Positions 8,419 to 18,756 of a stretch of DNA of 64,000 bases are shown here, one piece after another. The stretch lies in the NCBI RefSeq assembly GCF_008386395.1, contig NZ_CP043761.1:5394001-5458000 (forward strand), in the 5' to 3' direction. The notes beneath the pieces were generated by a model. That model was not told the origin of the DNA, made no database searches, and worked only from the letters and a program-made list of their open reading frames with translations. Numbering within the stretch: position 1 is the first letter of the stretch; each line of letters opens with the position of its first letter. The DNA is from Paenibacillus sp. 37. GTDB taxonomy: Bacteria; Bacillota; Bacilli; Paenibacillales; Paenibacillaceae. A program made the position numbers and the translations under genes.

Positions 8419-8973
8419 TTAAAAATGAAATCGCGCATGCCCTCCATCGGTCACGCCTTCAATCTGTTCGATATCCAGCAGTCTGCGCTTCATCTCCAGG
8501 CCTCCACGGAACCCGGTCAGCTTGCGATTAGCCCCAATAATGCGGTGGCATGGTAGCAGAACCGGAATTGGATTGGCTCCATTTGCAGCCCCAACCGCTC
8601 GCACAGCCGAAGGTCTTCCAATCGCAGCGGCAATATCTCCATAGGTCCGAATTTCACCGTAAGGCACACGCCCTAGCTCTCTCCATACCTCTTGTTGAAA
8701 GTTCGTTCCGATCAAGTCCAGTGGGATCGCATCTGTATAAGCCATGGGTTCTCCTGCAAAGTAGGACTGCAACCAGTCCATCATACCTGTTTGTTTCAGA
8801 GCATGCTCGTTCTCTTCCAGTTCCACGCCAGGTGCTACTTTCTGTATCCAGCCGTTCCAATCCTCCAGTGTTTCGTTGGGCATAACCACTCGGCACAATC
8901 CCTGTTCCGTAGCGAGCAGCACCCATGGACGACCGTCCAACTGCATCGTGGTGTACATCAACTTTTTTCTCAT
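8419..8973 (-). CDS. ogt: Methylated-DNA-protein cysteine S-methyltransferase
   Basis: 184 residues. The active-site block PCHRIIG, with the acceptor cysteine, follows AVGAANGANPIPVLL, and the helix-turn-helix segment FQQEVWRELGRVPYGEIRTYGDIAAAIGRPSAVRAVG precedes it. The protein removes O6-alkyl groups from guanine by irreversible transfer to its own cysteine. The N-terminal domain (YTTMQLDGRPWVLLATEQGLCRVV) is the Ogt/AdaB type. The next gene upstream is an AlkD-like glycosylase on the same strand 42 bp away, so two alkylation repair routes probably share a transcript. Confidence 0.94.
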   Translation of the reverse strand: MRKKLMYTTMQLDGRPWVLLATEQGLCRVVMPNETLEDWNGWIQKVAPGVELEENEHALKQTGMMDWLQSYFAGEPMAYTDAIPLDLIGTNFQQEVWRELGRVPYGEIRTYGDIAAAIGRPSAVRAVGAANGANPIPVLLPCHRIIGANRKLTGFRGGLEMKRRLLDIEQIEGVTDGGHARFHF

Positions 8974-9015
8974 TCGTTTATCGCCCTCTCCCCGGTGGAA
9001 TGCTTAATGCTAGAA

Positions 9016-9720
9016 CTAGGAGATAATCTGCTTCTTCACCTTACGTTTCATACTGCGGATGATCTGCTTGCTCTCCGGATCCACGCGATAAGATTCCGTG
9101 ATTTTCTGAAGTGCCTTATTATACGTAAAATCGTCCAAGGTATTATGCCTCAGATAACGCATGGTCACCTCAGGTTGTTTCACATAGGCCATTGAGATGG
9201 CCCAAGCCACTGCCATTTTCACATAATACGCCTCGTGTCTAATGTGATCCAATGCGGATAGAACCTGATCAATATATCTCTCATTCAGATAAAAATTCAA
9301 CAACATGACCACACCAAACCGGATCTCATATTCCTGATCTGATCTCAGATACGGCTGCAAGAACGCCCACATGGGCTCCGAATGAACCTTTGTATATTTC
9401 AGTCCCGCACAGAAGCTGTCACACACCGACCAGTTGTCAATCTTCGGTACAAATGTTTCAATAGCCTTTAACAGTTCGTCCAGATCAGCCTGGACATGTC
9501 CAATGACCATTGCTTGTAACATCACTTCTTCAAAATATTCGTCCTCTGCCGTTTCCAGATACGTGCGCCAGTCCCCCGCGGCAAGCTGCTTGGCAATTTT
9601 TCGTAAGGCTGGCAACCTTACACCAAGTACATTCGTGATGTTGGGAATAAGTGCAGCCGAGAATTTCTGATATTCCGGCTCAACCATGCTGAACAATTGT
9701 GTTCTGATATCTACTTCCAC
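9016..9720 (-). CDS. AlkD-like DNA alkylation repair protein
   Basis: 234 residues from GTG 9720, which has GAGGAGG upstream (17 nt, rather long); the longer open frame has no ribosome site. All-helical HEAT-like protein of the AlkC/AlkD family, with VRLPALRKIAKQL near the start. The DNA-binding pocket pattern W-x3-D is present as NWSVCDSF, corresponding to the Trp/Asp pair of Bacillus AlkD, and a later Trp is in MAVAWAIS. AlkD removes positively charged alkyl purines without base flipping. It lies just upstream of ogt. Confidence 0.85.
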   Translation of the reverse strand: MEVDIRTQLFSMVEPEYQKFSAALIPNITNVLGVRLPALRKIAKQLAAGDWRTYLETAEDEYFEEVMLQAMVIGHVQADLDELLKAIETFVPKIDNWSVCDSFCAGLKYTKVHSEPMWAFLQPYLRSDQEYEIRFGVVMLLNFYLNERYIDQVLSALDHIRHEAYYVKMAVAWAISMAYVKQPEVTMRYLRHNTLDDFTYNKALQKITESYRVDPESKQIIRSMKRKVKKQIIS

Positions 9721-9910
9721 TAGCGCATGTCCTCCTCGTCTGTTGCTGTACAACAAGTATATCCTTGCAGCGGCTGTTTGTAAGCCCATATCGAATGTTT
9801 GAGCAAGATTACAATATCATTTTGGGACTCTCATTTTTTCTCCATTTGTTTAACTGCCAACCCATTTCGTTTAAAAATATGAAGCTGAACGTTTAGAAAG
9901 GAGTTTCGAT

Positions 9911-11281
9911 ATGAACGGACCTCATACCAAGAAAGATTTCTCCGTGGAGGAGATCACCGAGCAACTCGTGCAGCATGTACAATCCCGGAACCTTCCCGAT
10001 TTTTATAAATTGGTGAAAGAACTGCATCCCTACGACCTCTCACTTGTATATAAAAAGTTCCCTGAAGAAGAAACCAATCGGTTTCTGCTCCTGTTCAAAC
10101 CCGATGCTCTGGCGGATCTCGCCGAGACCTTGAAGCTGCACGAACAGATTCAACTGTTTGAACGACTTGGGCCGGAACGAACACTTGAAGTCATGCAGCA
10201 GATGGACAAAAGTGATTTGATCCGGTTCATGCACGATTTGCCTGCCAAACGCAGAGAAGAATTGCTGTCCAACATGAACCTGGATCACTCTGCTATTATC
10301 CGATCCGTGCTTAATTACCCGCCGGAGACGGCAGGGCGTATCATGACAGATCAATATCGGACCCTGCTCGCTCATGAGACAGCCAAGGAGGCCTTACGAC
10401 AATCGCAAGGTACTATGCATATCTCAGCCTCCAGTTATCTCTATGTAACCGATAATGAAGGCAAACTGGTCGGTGTCGTGAGTTATCGATCCCTTGCCTT
10501 GGCTGACGATAAGACCCAGGTTGAAGAACTAATGACCCGGCGGGTGATCCATGCAACGGTAGATATGGACCAGGAAGAAGCAGCACAGCTTCTACAGCGT
10601 TATGAGTTTATTGCACTTCCGGTGGTGGATGAAAATCACAGGTTATGCGGTATCATTCAGATGGATGATGTCATCGATATTATTATGGATGAAGCAAGTG
10701 AAGATTTGGCCAAGATGGGGGGCGGCAGCAAGGATATCGACTTTGATACCAAACCACTCGTGGCCGTCAGACGCAGGCTTCCCTGGCTCATTCTATTACT
10801 GCTGATTGGCCTAATCTCAGGAAGCATCGTGGATTTTTTCGAGGATACACTGAATCAGGTTGTCGCACTGGCATTCTTTATGCCGATGATCGCGGGTATG
10901 ACCGGTAACACAGGAACGCAATCTCTGGCTGTCGTAGTACGAGGACTAATCGGACGCAAGCTCGACAAAGCCACCGTACTCGCACTGATTGGCCGGGAGA
11001 TCAAAGTAGGCACAATGATTGGCTTGGTATGCGGATTACTGATCACCGTCATTGCTTATTTCTGGCAAGGGGACTGGCTGCTGGGCGCGATTATTGGGGT
11101 ATCTCTGTTTCTCACTCTTGTCATTGGTACGCTGACCGGTACATGCATCCCGCTTCTGCTTAGTCGTTTCAAAGTCGATCCGGCTGTTGCCTCTGGCCCA
11201 TTAATCACCACATTGAATGATATATTGTCCCTGTTTATCTATTTTGGAATCGCCACACGTTTCCTCGATGCCTTGATGTAA
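9911..11281 (+). CDS. mgtE: MgtE-family magnesium transporter
   Basis: 456 residues; AAAGGAG with good spacing before ATG. Order: N-terminal helical MgtE_N superhelix (about 20-125), two CBS domains (about 130-260; VEELMTRRVIHATVD is in the second), a plug helix and five membrane helices from residue 285 (LPWLILLLLIGLISGSIVD). The pore segment includes MPMIAGMTGNTGTQSLAVVVRGL, the conserved Mg2+-binding region. The cytoplasmic domains gate the channel by Mg2+ level. No M-box riboswitch is visible in the 120 bp before it. It is single-gene, closed by the terminator at 11301. Confidence 0.95.
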   Translation: MNGPHTKKDFSVEEITEQLVQHVQSRNLPDFYKLVKELHPYDLSLVYKKFPEEETNRFLLLFKPDALADLAETLKLHEQIQLFERLGPERTLEVMQQMDKSDLIRFMHDLPAKRREELLSNMNLDHSAIIRSVLNYPPETAGRIMTDQYRTLLAHETAKEALRQSQGTMHISASSYLYVTDNEGKLVGVVSYRSLALADDKTQVEELMTRRVIHATVDMDQEEAAQLLQRYEFIALPVVDENHRLCGIIQMDDVIDIIMDEASEDLAKMGGGSKDIDFDTKPLVAVRRRLPWLILLLLIGLISGSIVDFFEDTLNQVVALAFFMPMIAGMTGNTGTQSLAVVVRGLIGRKLDKATVLALIGREIKVGTMIGLVCGLLITVIAYFWQGDWLLGAIIGVSLFLTLVIGTLTGTCIPLLLSRFKVDPAVASGPLITTLNDILSLFIYFGIATRFLDALM

Positions 11282-11300
11282 CTAAGTTGTGCATACAGCA

Positions 11301-11336
11301 AAACAGACCTGATCCTGAGATCAAGGTCTGTTTTTT
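11301..11336. terminator. Bidirectional terminator between mgtE and the sugar permease
   Basis: Stem AAACAGACC...GGTCTGTTT extended by GATC/GATC with a one-base bulge, and T or A runs on both sides. It sits between two convergent genes. Confidence 0.85.
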
Positions 11337-11350
11337 CATTTTACCAAGTG

Positions 11351-12514
11351 TTACGCTGATCTTTTATTTTTATTATAGATATCAAATGCTACAGCCAGCA
11401 GCAGTACCAATCCCTTAATCCCCTGTTGCCAGTCAATACCGAGACCAATCAGGGACATCCCGTTATTCAACACACCCATAACCAAACCACCGATGATGGC
11501 ACCAAATACCGTACCTATCCCCCCTGAAGCGGAAGCACCACCGATGAAGCAGGCCGCAATGGCATCCAGCTCAAAGTTGGTACCTGCTCTTGGCGTAGCC
11601 GCATTCAGACGTGCGGCGAAGATCAACCCGGATACCGCGGCAAGCGTACCCATGTTCACGAAAACCCAAAAGGTAACCTTTTTTGTTTTGACCCCAGACA
11701 GACCTGCGGCCTTCTCATTACCTCCAAGCGCATACACATGCCGTCCCATGACAGTACGATTCATAACGAAGGAGTACACAACGATCAGGACAAACAGCAG
11801 GACCAGAATATTCGGAATTCCCGCGTAACTCGCGAGTACAAATGTAAACAGATTGGTCACGGCAGCCACCACAATCAACTTGAGCAGAAATAGTCCCTGT
11901 GATACAACCTCGAATCCATATTTTCGCTGGGAACGGCGTTCCCGCAGTTCATTGACAATGTACCAGACGGTGAGCACAAGACCCACAATAATGGATACCA
12001 GACCGAAGCCTGAGAAGTGAATATCCGGCAGGAAACCCGAGCTTATTTTCTGGAATCCACCCGGAAAAGGAGAGATCGACTGTCCCTCCAGCACAATCAT
12101 CGTCAAACCGCGGAACAGAAGCATCCCTGCCAGCGTCACGATAAATGCCGGAATTCGTACATATGCGATCCAGAAGCCTTGCCATGCACCGATCAAAGCG
12201 CCCACCAGCAAGGATGCGATGACTGCAAGCCAAGCCGGAAGCTGCCAATCAACCATCATAATTGCGGCAACAGCACCAACAAAGGCTGCAATGGAACCAA
12301 CAGACAAGTCAATATGTCCGGTAATGATGACCAGCACCATTCCGATCGCCAGCACCAGAATGTAGCTGTTCTGCAAAATCAAATTTGTAATATTAATCGG
12401 CTTGAGCAACAGCCCGCCTGTAAGTACCTCGAACAAGAGCATAATCACTACCAAGGCAATAATCATGCCGTATTGACGGATATTATTTTTGAACAGTTTT
12501 GTTATCATTTCCAT
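11351..12514 (-). CDS. Monosaccharide ABC transporter permease (GguB/XylH/MmsB type)
   Basis: 387 residues, about ten or eleven hydrophobic helices. Contains the CUT2 permease signature: [23 protein letters not shown] near residue 60 and [22 protein letters not shown] near 265, then [26 protein letters not shown]. It forms the membrane channel for a pentose/hexose importer. Its start (GGAGG 8 nt before ATG) lies inside the ATPase gene, a 32-bp overlap that implies coupled translation. Last gene of the uptake operon. Confidence 0.93.
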   Translation of the reverse strand: MEMITKLFKNNIRQYGMIIALVVIMLLFEVLTGGLLLKPINITNLILQNSYILVLAIGMVLVIITGHIDLSVGSIAAFVGAVAAIMMVDWQLPAWLAVIASLLVGALIGAWQGFWIAYVRIPAFIVTLAGMLLFRGLTMIVLEGQSISPFPGGFQKISSGFLPDIHFSGFGLVSIIVGLVLTVWYIVNELRERRSQRKYGFEVVSQGLFLLKLIVVAAVTNLFTFVLASYAGIPNILVLLFVLIVVYSFVMNRTVMGRHVYALGGNEKAAGLSGVKTKKVTFWVFVNMGTLAAVSGLIFAARLNAATPRAGTNFELDAIAACFIGGASASGGIGTVFGAIIGGLVMGVLNNGMSLIGLGIDWQQGIKGLVLLLAVAFDIYNKNKRSA

Positions 12515-14048
12515 GCTTGCCGCCTCCAGACTTGGTCATATATCTCATCAACGTTTCCTGCGATGCTTGCTCCCGGCTGACTTCACCGGTGATTCGTCCG
12601 GCATTCATCACATAGATCCGGTCACACAGGCCAAGAACCTCCGGAAGCTCGGATGAGATTACCAGTACGCCCTTGCCTTCAGCAGCAAGCCGATGAATAA
12701 TCGTATAGATTTCGAATTTCGCTCCCACATCAATACCGCGGGTAGGTTCATCCAGGATAAGAATATCTGGTCCGGCAAAAATCCATTTGCTGAGCACCAC
12801 TTTTTGCTGGTTGCCACCACTCAGATTACCGGTCTTCTGCAAAATACTTGGTGCTTTGATATTCATGCTTTTCTTCATCTCTTCCGCGACCAGCACTTCT
12901 TCGCGCTCGTTCACTACCGCGTTTCGCGTCAGCTTGCTCAGACCCGTTAAGGAAATATTGCGCTTGATGTCATCCATCAGAATGAGTCCGTATTCCTTGC
13001 GGTCTTCTGTCACATAAGCAAACCCATTCTGAATAGCCTCTGTGACGGTATTGTTGTGGATCGGTTTGCCATTCTTAATGAGTTGACCCGAAATATTCCG
13101 GCCATAGGATTTGCCAAAGATACTCATGGCAAGTTCGGTACGCCCAGCGCCCATCAGCCCGGCAATACCTACAATCTCACCACGTCTGATATTCATATGG
13201 ATCTGATCCAGTACTTTCCGCTCGGCATGATGTTCGTGATATACCGTCCAGTCTTTTACCTCAAGGATAACTTCACCAATGGTCGCATGACGCTCCGGAT
13301 AACGGCTGGTGAGATCACGTCCTACCATTCCGCTAATAATCCGGTCCTCCGTCACTTTTTCCTTCTTCATATCCAACGTCTCAATTGTCTTGCCATCTCG
13401 TAAAATGGTCACTGAATCGGATACCTTGGATACCTCATTCAGCTTGTGTGAGATCAGGATACAGGCGATGCCCTGTTTCTTGAATTCCAGCATCAATTGC
13501 AGGAGATTTTCACTGTCGTCCTCGTTCAGCGCAGCGGTTGGCTCATCCAAAATAAGCAGCCGAACCTTTTTGGAGAGCGCCTTCGCAATTTCGACCAGTT
13601 GCTGTTTGCCTACCCCGATGCTGGATACCAGCGTGTTTGGATTTTCGCTCAGTCCCACCTTCGAGAGCAGTTCTCGTGTACCCACAAATGTTTCTTTCCA
13701 GTCCACAATGCCTCTGTGGGCACGTTCATTGCCCAGATATATATTTTCCGCGATTGAAAGGTAGGGAATCAGGGCCAACTCCTGATGGATAATGACAATC
13801 CCCAGATCCTCGCTCTGCTTAATATCCTTGAACTCACAATTTTTGCCCTGAAATAAAATGTCGCCTTCATACGTGCCATGTGGATATACACCACTCAGTA
13901 CCTTCATCAACGTAGATTTACCTGCGCCATTTTCACCACATATGGAATGAATTTCGCCTTCACGGACTTTCAGATTGACATTTTCCAGCGCTTTGACGCC
14001 AGGAAAGGTTTTGGTGATGTTTTTCATTTCCAGAATGATTCCGGCCAT
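12483..14048 (-). CDS. Monosaccharide ABC transporter ATPase, tandem-domain (GguA/XylG/MmsA type)
   Basis: 521 residues from ATG 14048, preceded by AAAGGAG. Two nucleotide-binding domains: the first has [16 protein letters not shown] (Walker A) and [11 protein letters not shown] (Walker B); the second has [30 protein letters not shown] and [16 protein letters not shown]. This double-ATPase layout is typical of CUT2 sugar importers, where the second site is degenerate. It energises uptake of the sugar bound by the lipoprotein at 14070. Middle gene of the operon. Confidence 0.95.
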   Translation of the reverse strand: MAGIILEMKNITKTFPGVKALENVNLKVREGEIHSICGENGAGKSTLMKVLSGVYPHGTYEGDILFQGKNCEFKDIKQSEDLGIVIIHQELALIPYLSIAENIYLGNERAHRGIVDWKETFVGTRELLSKVGLSENPNTLVSSIGVGKQQLVEIAKALSKKVRLLILDEPTAALNEDDSENLLQLMLEFKKQGIACILISHKLNEVSKVSDSVTILRDGKTIETLDMKKEKVTEDRIISGMVGRDLTSRYPERHATIGEVILEVKDWTVYHEHHAERKVLDQIHMNIRRGEIVGIAGLMGAGRTELAMSIFGKSYGRNISGQLIKNGKPIHNNTVTEAIQNGFAYVTEDRKEYGLILMDDIKRNISLTGLSKLTRNAVVNEREEVLVAEEMKKSMNIKAPSILQKTGNLSGGNQQKVVLSKWIFAGPDILILDEPTRGIDVGAKFEIYTIIHRLAAEGKGVLVISSELPEVLGLCDRIYVMNAGRITGEVSREQASQETLMRYMTKSGGGKHGNDNKTVQK

Positions 14049-14069
14049 GGGATGTGCTCCTTTCATTTA

Positions 14070-15155
14070 TTATTTCAGTCCTATTTCTTCCTTCGTGTAA
14101 TACTGGGTACCAACGATATCTTGCTCCACATTTGTACGGTCCACGGAGATGGGATCCAAGAGATACGCCGGAACAACCTCAATACCGTTGTTATATGATG
14201 TTTTATCATTAACTTCAGCCTGTTTTCCTTGCAAAATGCTATTGGCCATCTCTACCGTCTTCTCCGCTAGCTTCCGCGTATCCTTGAACACCGTCTGCGT
14301 CTGTTCCCCGGCCACAATCGACTTGATCGAAGCAAGTTCGGCATCCTGTCCTGTAATAACAGGCAGCGGTTTGTTCGAAGTACCGTAACCGATCCCTTTC
14401 AAGGATGAGATGATACCAATACTGATTCCATCATAAGGAGATAATACTGCATCCAGATTATCACCCGAGTAATACGCACTCAGCAGGTTATCCATCCTTG
14501 ACTGGGCCAATGCACCGTCCCAGCGCAAGGTCGCAATCTGGGCCATCGTCATCTGCTTGCTGCGCACGACCAGTTTGCCGGAATCGATGTATGGCTTCAG
14601 CACAGACATCGCACCGTCGAAGAAGAAATAGGCGTTATTATCATCCGGAGAGCCACCAAACAGCTCAATGTTATATGGTCCTTTTCCATCCTTGAGCCCA
14701 AGCTTTTGTTCGATGTAGGAGGCTTGAAGCACACCTACCTTAAAATTGTCGAACGTGGCATAATAGGTTAAATAGGGCGTATTGCGAATGAGCCGGTCAT
14801 ACGAGATCACCTGGATCCCTTCGTCATGCGCTTTCTTGATTACATCCGTTAATGTATTGCCATCCACGGACGCGATAACCATCACATCCACACCTTTGGT
14901 GATCATGTTTTCAATCTGTGAAATCTGATTTTCAACCACATCCTCAGCATACTGAAGATCGGTTTTGTACCCCTGCTCCTGAAACAGACGGACCATGTTC
15001 TCCCCGTCTCCCACCCATCGCTCTGATGATTTGGTTGGCATCGATATACCGACATATCCCTTTTCTTTGCTGCCTGGGCCACTCTCTGCCAGATTACAGG
15101 CCGAGAGCATCAAGGTCATCACCAGAAGCCAGATGAGCATTGCTCCTTTTTTCAT
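14070..15155 (-). CDS. Sugar-binding lipoprotein of the CUT2 importer (ChvE/XylF-like)
   Basis: 361 residues starting at ATG 15155 after GGGGAACTTCAT. The N-terminus is a lipoprotein signal, [20 protein letters not shown], with the lipidated Cys at residue 20. The mature part is a periplasmic-binding-protein type 1 fold: [54 protein letters not shown]. This wording is close to ChvE-type multiple-sugar binders (glucose, galactose, arabinose, xylose). It is first in the operon with the ATPase and permease. Two cre-like boxes lie upstream, and the adjacent sensing genes probably induce it. Confidence 0.92.
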   Translation of the reverse strand: MKKGAMLIWLLVMTLMLSACNLAESGPGSKEKGYVGISMPTKSSERWVGDGENMVRLFQEQGYKTDLQYAEDVVENQISQIENMITKGVDVMVIASVDGNTLTDVIKKAHDEGIQVISYDRLIRNTPYLTYYATFDNFKVGVLQASYIEQKLGLKDGKGPYNIELFGGSPDDNNAYFFFDGAMSVLKPYIDSGKLVVRSKQMTMAQIATLRWDGALAQSRMDNLLSAYYSGDNLDAVLSPYDGISIGIISSLKGIGYGTSNKPLPVITGQDAELASIKSIVAGEQTQTVFKDTRKLAEKTVEMANSILQGKQAEVNDKTSYNNGIEVVPAYLLDPISVDRTNVEQDIVGTQYYTKEEIGLK

Positions 15156-15201
15156 ATGAAGTTCCCCTTTCCTCACGTCATACGGTTCTGAATGAGTTCT
15201 A

Positions 15202-15344
15202 AGATAACGCTTACAATGCATATGGTACATTCTGTTGCTTGGTGTTCCTGTCTGAGACCAATGGTAGCATTGGAGAAGCCGTAAGGTCTTTGCACGTTTT
15301 GAACCTTTTTTATAAAAATTTAACTTTTGATGGAAACGCTTAAA
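15202..15344 (-). promoter_or_regulatory. Two cre-like boxes upstream of the sugar ABC operon
   Basis: TGGAAACGCTTAAA at 15331-15344 misses the cre core pattern TGNAANCGNWNNCA at one position, and AGATAACGCTTACA at 15202-15215 at two. Both lie 47-190 bp upstream of the binding-protein start, where CcpA would repress. Confidence 0.45.
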
Positions 15345-15380
15345 ATACAAGTGTGACCCATGAGATACCATACCAGAGTC

Positions 15381-15432
15381 AAAAAAAAAAGGACATGCTC
15401 CACTTCGCTTCACACGAAGTAGAACACATCCA
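15381..15432 (-). terminator. Strong intrinsic terminator after the response regulator
   Basis: Long hairpin between 15391 and 15432 (CTACTTCG/CGAAGTGG core extended by GGATGTGT/GCATGTCC with wobble pairs) followed on the minus strand by ten T. It separates the sensing operon from the uptake operon. Confidence 0.88.
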
Positions 15433-15475
15433 TTTCAATTATCACACGTCTGAATGAACAACTGTAATACGATAT

Positions 15476-16798
15476 TTAATTCGCAGAAGGATGATAAGCC
15501 GTTCCCCCGTTCTTTCGATACTGCACTGGCGAAATGCCCATTGTTTTCTTAAATGCAGTGCTGAAATAATGCTGGGTATCATAACCTACACGCTCAGCTA
15601 TGGTGTGGATCGGCAGTGTTGTTGAATCTAAAAGCTGTATAGCCTTGCGAATGCGAGCATGCGTGACAAGCGTGACAAAGGAATCATTCAACTCTTTCTT
15701 CAACACACGGCTAAGATATACGGCAGATACTTGTAGACGGGAAGCGAGCGATTCCAGGGTCAGTTCCCGCTCGGCATATTCTTCGTGAATAAGTTGTCTT
15801 GCCCGGCGAACCAGAGGCGACAACTGCACTTCTCCGTATACCCGTTCACGGCAATGACGGTAAGAATCCGGCGTTTCTTCCAGTGTCCCTGCATGTGTCG
15901 CCACATGAGCATGAATGGCAATATTCAGGCAAGAACTAATCTGTTGTTCCAGAAGGGACTCTATTTCTTCAGGGGCTTCCTGCCACAGACACATGCCGAT
16001 CAACCCGCTTACGTCCCGAAACAGGACATGTGGCACGTCCCCCAGCAGTTCACTGATTATATTTTCCACTGCATACAGAAACAACTGACGATCATTCTCT
16101 CTCAGTATCGTCTGACGAGCTTCAGCGGCAGGCCAGCGTACGACCCCGACCTGCACAGGTGGGACGGCGGGTAACCGCAAAAACACAAGCTGCTCGGTCA
16201 GATCCCTCCCTTCAGCCTGCCCCTCCAGCCACTCCAGCATAAATCGCTGGCGAAGCAACGGGATATTACGTTCAATCTGATGGGCTGCCTGTTGTACATA
16301 TGCCGTCCTCTGGTGCTCTTCAGTAAGTCGCTGATGTAATCGCTCAAGCGCAGCATGTAATTGTTCTGCTTGCACAGGTTTTAAGATGTAATCCTCTACG
16401 CCAAGACGAACCGCCTCCTGCGCATATGCAAATTCATCATGTCCCGAGATGATCAGGTAACGACAGCCCGGGCACTTCTGCTGAAGGGCACGGATTAGTT
16501 CGATTCCGTTCAGGAATGGCATATTCATATCAACGAGAACAATATCCACACCCAAATCAGCCGCCCGTTCCAGCGCTTCCTCGCCATCTTCCGCTTCACC
16601 AACAACCTCCATCCCGAGAGTTGTCCAGTCAATGGCATCCCGAATCCCCTCACGAATGATCGGTTCATCATCAGCGATGAGCACGCGGTATTTCTTCGCC
16701 ACATGGCTATCCGGCGTAATCTCCATTACTGTAGTCAATCCGGATGTCTCATCTGTTTCAGTGGAAGTTGTCACGGTCGACTTCATGAATTTTCCCAT
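15476..16798 (-). CDS. AraC-type response regulator (YesN-like)
   Basis: 440 residues. A receiver domain at about 38-155 has VLIADDEPIIREGIRD, the phospho-acceptor region DIVLVDMNMPFLNG (acceptor Asp about residue 88) and YILKPVQ. A linker follows, then two AraC helix-turn-helix motifs at the C-terminus (ELTLESLASRLQVSAVYLSRVLKKE; IHTIAERVGYDTQHYFSTAFKKTMGISPVQYRK). Start ATG 16798 with AGGAGAG; it overlaps the kinase gene by 16 bp. By family it is phosphorylated by the LytS-type kinase and activates sugar uptake genes, most likely the ABC operon next to it. Confidence 0.93.
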   Translation of the reverse strand: MGKFMKSTVTTSTETDETSGLTTVMEITPDSHVAKKYRVLIADDEPIIREGIRDAIDWTTLGMEVVGEAEDGEEALERAADLGVDIVLVDMNMPFLNGIELIRALQQKCPGCRYLIISGHDEFAYAQEAVRLGVEDYILKPVQAEQLHAALERLHQRLTEEHQRTAYVQQAAHQIERNIPLLRQRFMLEWLEGQAEGRDLTEQLVFLRLPAVPPVQVGVVRWPAAEARQTILRENDRQLFLYAVENIISELLGDVPHVLFRDVSGLIGMCLWQEAPEEIESLLEQQISSCLNIAIHAHVATHAGTLEETPDSYRHCRERVYGEVQLSPLVRRARQLIHEEYAERELTLESLASRLQVSAVYLSRVLKKELNDSFVTLVTHARIRKAIQLLDSTTLPIHTIAERVGYDTQHYFSTAFKKTMGISPVQYRKNGGTAYHPSAN

Positions 16799-18756
16799 TC
16801 ACTCTCCTGCCTCTCTTCGTTACTGATTTGCTTGGTTGTCGGGAGCTCTCGCATCAACGGATGAATAATGGTCACATTAGTTCCTTCCCCTTCCTGGCTC
16901 TCCAGCACAATACCGTACTCATCGCCAAAGGACAGCCGGAGACGGGCCTGCACATTCAACATTCCATAACTTTTGCCTGTCATCCCAGGCGTAGACGCTT
17001 CCAAACTTGCCAAAGGAGCTTCGAGCAGCTGCTGCATCTCGGCAAGCCGTTCGTTGGACATGCCTGCTCCATTATCCTGAACGGTCAGCAGCAGTCTGTT
17101 ATGTTCCAATCTGGCCTCCACCCGAATGTGTCCTGGCCCACGCCTGCCCTTGATTCCATGATAGATTGCATTCTCTATCAGGGGCTGAAGCAGCAGCTTT
17201 AACACAAAAAGATCCCGCAGTTCCTCTGGAACATTCAATGTATACTGAAGACGATCGCGGTATCGTGTCTGCTGAATTTGCATATAGCTGGTCATATGCT
17301 CAATCTCGGAATGCAGCGGAATGTAATCCTGTCCTTTACTAAGCCCTATACGAAATAATCGAGATAACGCACCAACCATGCCGGATACATCTTCTGCACC
17401 CTCTTTGCGTGCCATCCAATGAATTGTATCCAAGGTATTGTACAAAAAGTGTGGTTTGATATGCTCCTGCAAACTTCGCATTTCAGCGTCGCGTTTCTGC
17501 CGCTCCCGCAATTCATTTAGTGATATCAGTTGTCGAATCTGTACCAGCATTCGGTTATAACTGTTGCCAAGCATGCCAATCTCGTCAGCCCGGTCGCTCC
17601 AGCGACCTGGTCTGAGATTGCCGGTCTCCGCCCTGCGCATATAGGACATGAGCCGGAAAATGGGCTGAGCAATGGAACGGGAGAACCATGAAGAGGCGCT
17701 CAGGCCAAACAAACACACCACAAATACAAAGCTAACCACGTAAAACTGGATTTGGCGTACTTCGGATATGGAGTCTCTTGTGGGAAATACTCCTACCGTT
17801 CTCCAACCCGTAAAGGTAGACGACTGATACATGAATAATAACGTTCCACCTTCTGTTTCGGCGGTAAATGTTCCACTCTCACCGGAGGGGAACCAGTCTG
17901 TGGGAATGTCTTCTATTAGGGGGTGCTCCGGCTTGTATACACTTTGACCTTCTGCATCCGTCACCATCACATAACCGGATTTCCCCAAGGTTACATTACG
18001 GGCAGCCTGAGAGACGGACCTTAGTTTTAGATCAATCATAATAACGCCTCGCACACGCCCTGACGCTTCATCCGTGATGGAACGCGCAACCGATACAATC
18101 TCATCATCCTTGTACCGTACATGTGTCGTGAGATTACGCTCTTTTGGCTGGCCCAATACCATGAATATGCCCGGATTGGCTGCGGCTTCTTGGTACCAAT
18201 TTTCCTGGATCAGGCTCTGCTCTGCTCGGGGATACATCTCGTTGCTAATATAGTCACCACTTGCATTGACGAGAACAATCCCGGCGATTTCAGGATACAA
18301 TGTTGTGAATCCCTGCAAGGTTTGTTTGATGCCATATAACCGATTTTGCTCCGTTTCGGCAATTGTGCCCATGTTTATCGGTTCACCGTCTGCATCATCA
18401 TCATTCAACGGCATTTTGTCGTTCATAAAAGCATCAATATCCGGCTCAAATGCAATCAGATAGGTCATATTCTGCAAATTCTCCATTTTGCTGTTCAGAG
18501 CTTCATTCACTTTGCCAATCAGCTGCATGGTATGCCCTTCAACCTGTCGTTCAACTACCCGCTCCACCGTCCAGTTCACAAGCAACCCAAGCCCTACGGA
18601 AGGTACAATGGCAAATAGCAGAAAAAGCAGCATCAGCTGGTATCGAAGAGGCATATTACGCAAGCGTAAACGCCGAATCCCATTCTTAAAAGTTGAGAGA
18701 ATTGCTCTCCTGCTCCAAGGCCTTGGACTCTTGAAATCCTCCTTGTTATTTGGCAT
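16783..18756 (-). CDS. Sensor histidine kinase, LytS/YesM type with extracellular Cache-like domain
   Basis: About 657 residues. First membrane helix LMLLFLLFAIVPSVGLGLLV, an extracellular sensor of about 280 residues containing double-Cache-like text (ITDEASGRVRGVIMIDLKLRSVSQA), second helix FYVVSFVFVVCLFGLS, HAMP, then the kinase core LQEHIKPHFLYNTLDTIHWMARKE with the phospho-His, and the ATP-binding boxes LLLQPLIENAIYHG and VQDNGAGM. Start ATG 18756 overlaps the binding-protein gene by 11 bp. In Clostridium, a membrane-anchored xylose-binding protein (XylFII) works with LytS in exactly this gene order. Confidence 0.93.
   Translation of the reverse strand: MPNNKEDFKSPRPWSRRAILSTFKNGIRRLRLRNMPLRYQLMLLFLLFAIVPSVGLGLLVNWTVERVVERQVEGHTMQLIGKVNEALNSKMENLQNMTYLIAFEPDIDAFMNDKMPLNDDDADGEPINMGTIAETEQNRLYGIKQTLQGFTTLYPEIAGIVLVNASGDYISNEMYPRAEQSLIQENWYQEAAANPGIFMVLGQPKERNLTTHVRYKDDEIVSVARSITDEASGRVRGVIMIDLKLRSVSQAARNVTLGKSGYVMVTDAEGQSVYKPEHPLIEDIPTDWFPSGESGTFTAETEGGTLLFMYQSSTFTGWRTVGVFPTRDSISEVRQIQFYVVSFVFVVCLFGLSASSWFSRSIAQPIFRLMSYMRRAETGNLRPGRWSDRADEIGMLGNSYNRMLVQIRQLISLNELRERQKRDAEMRSLQEHIKPHFLYNTLDTIHWMARKEGAEDVSGMVGALSRLFRIGLSKGQDYIPLHSEIEHMTSYMQIQQTRYRDRLQYTLNVPEELRDLFVLKLLLQPLIENAIYHGIKGRRGPGHIRVEARLEHNRLLLTVQDNGAGMSNERLAEMQQLLEAPLASLEASTPGMTGKSYGMLNVQARLRLSFGDEYGIVLESQEGEGTNVTIIHPLMRELPTTKQISNEERQESEWENS

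Noticed and set aside
9790..9910. Possible M-box magnesium riboswitch before mgtE
   Set aside because: The 120 bp upstream of mgtE is too short and lacks M-box conserved blocks and a terminator.
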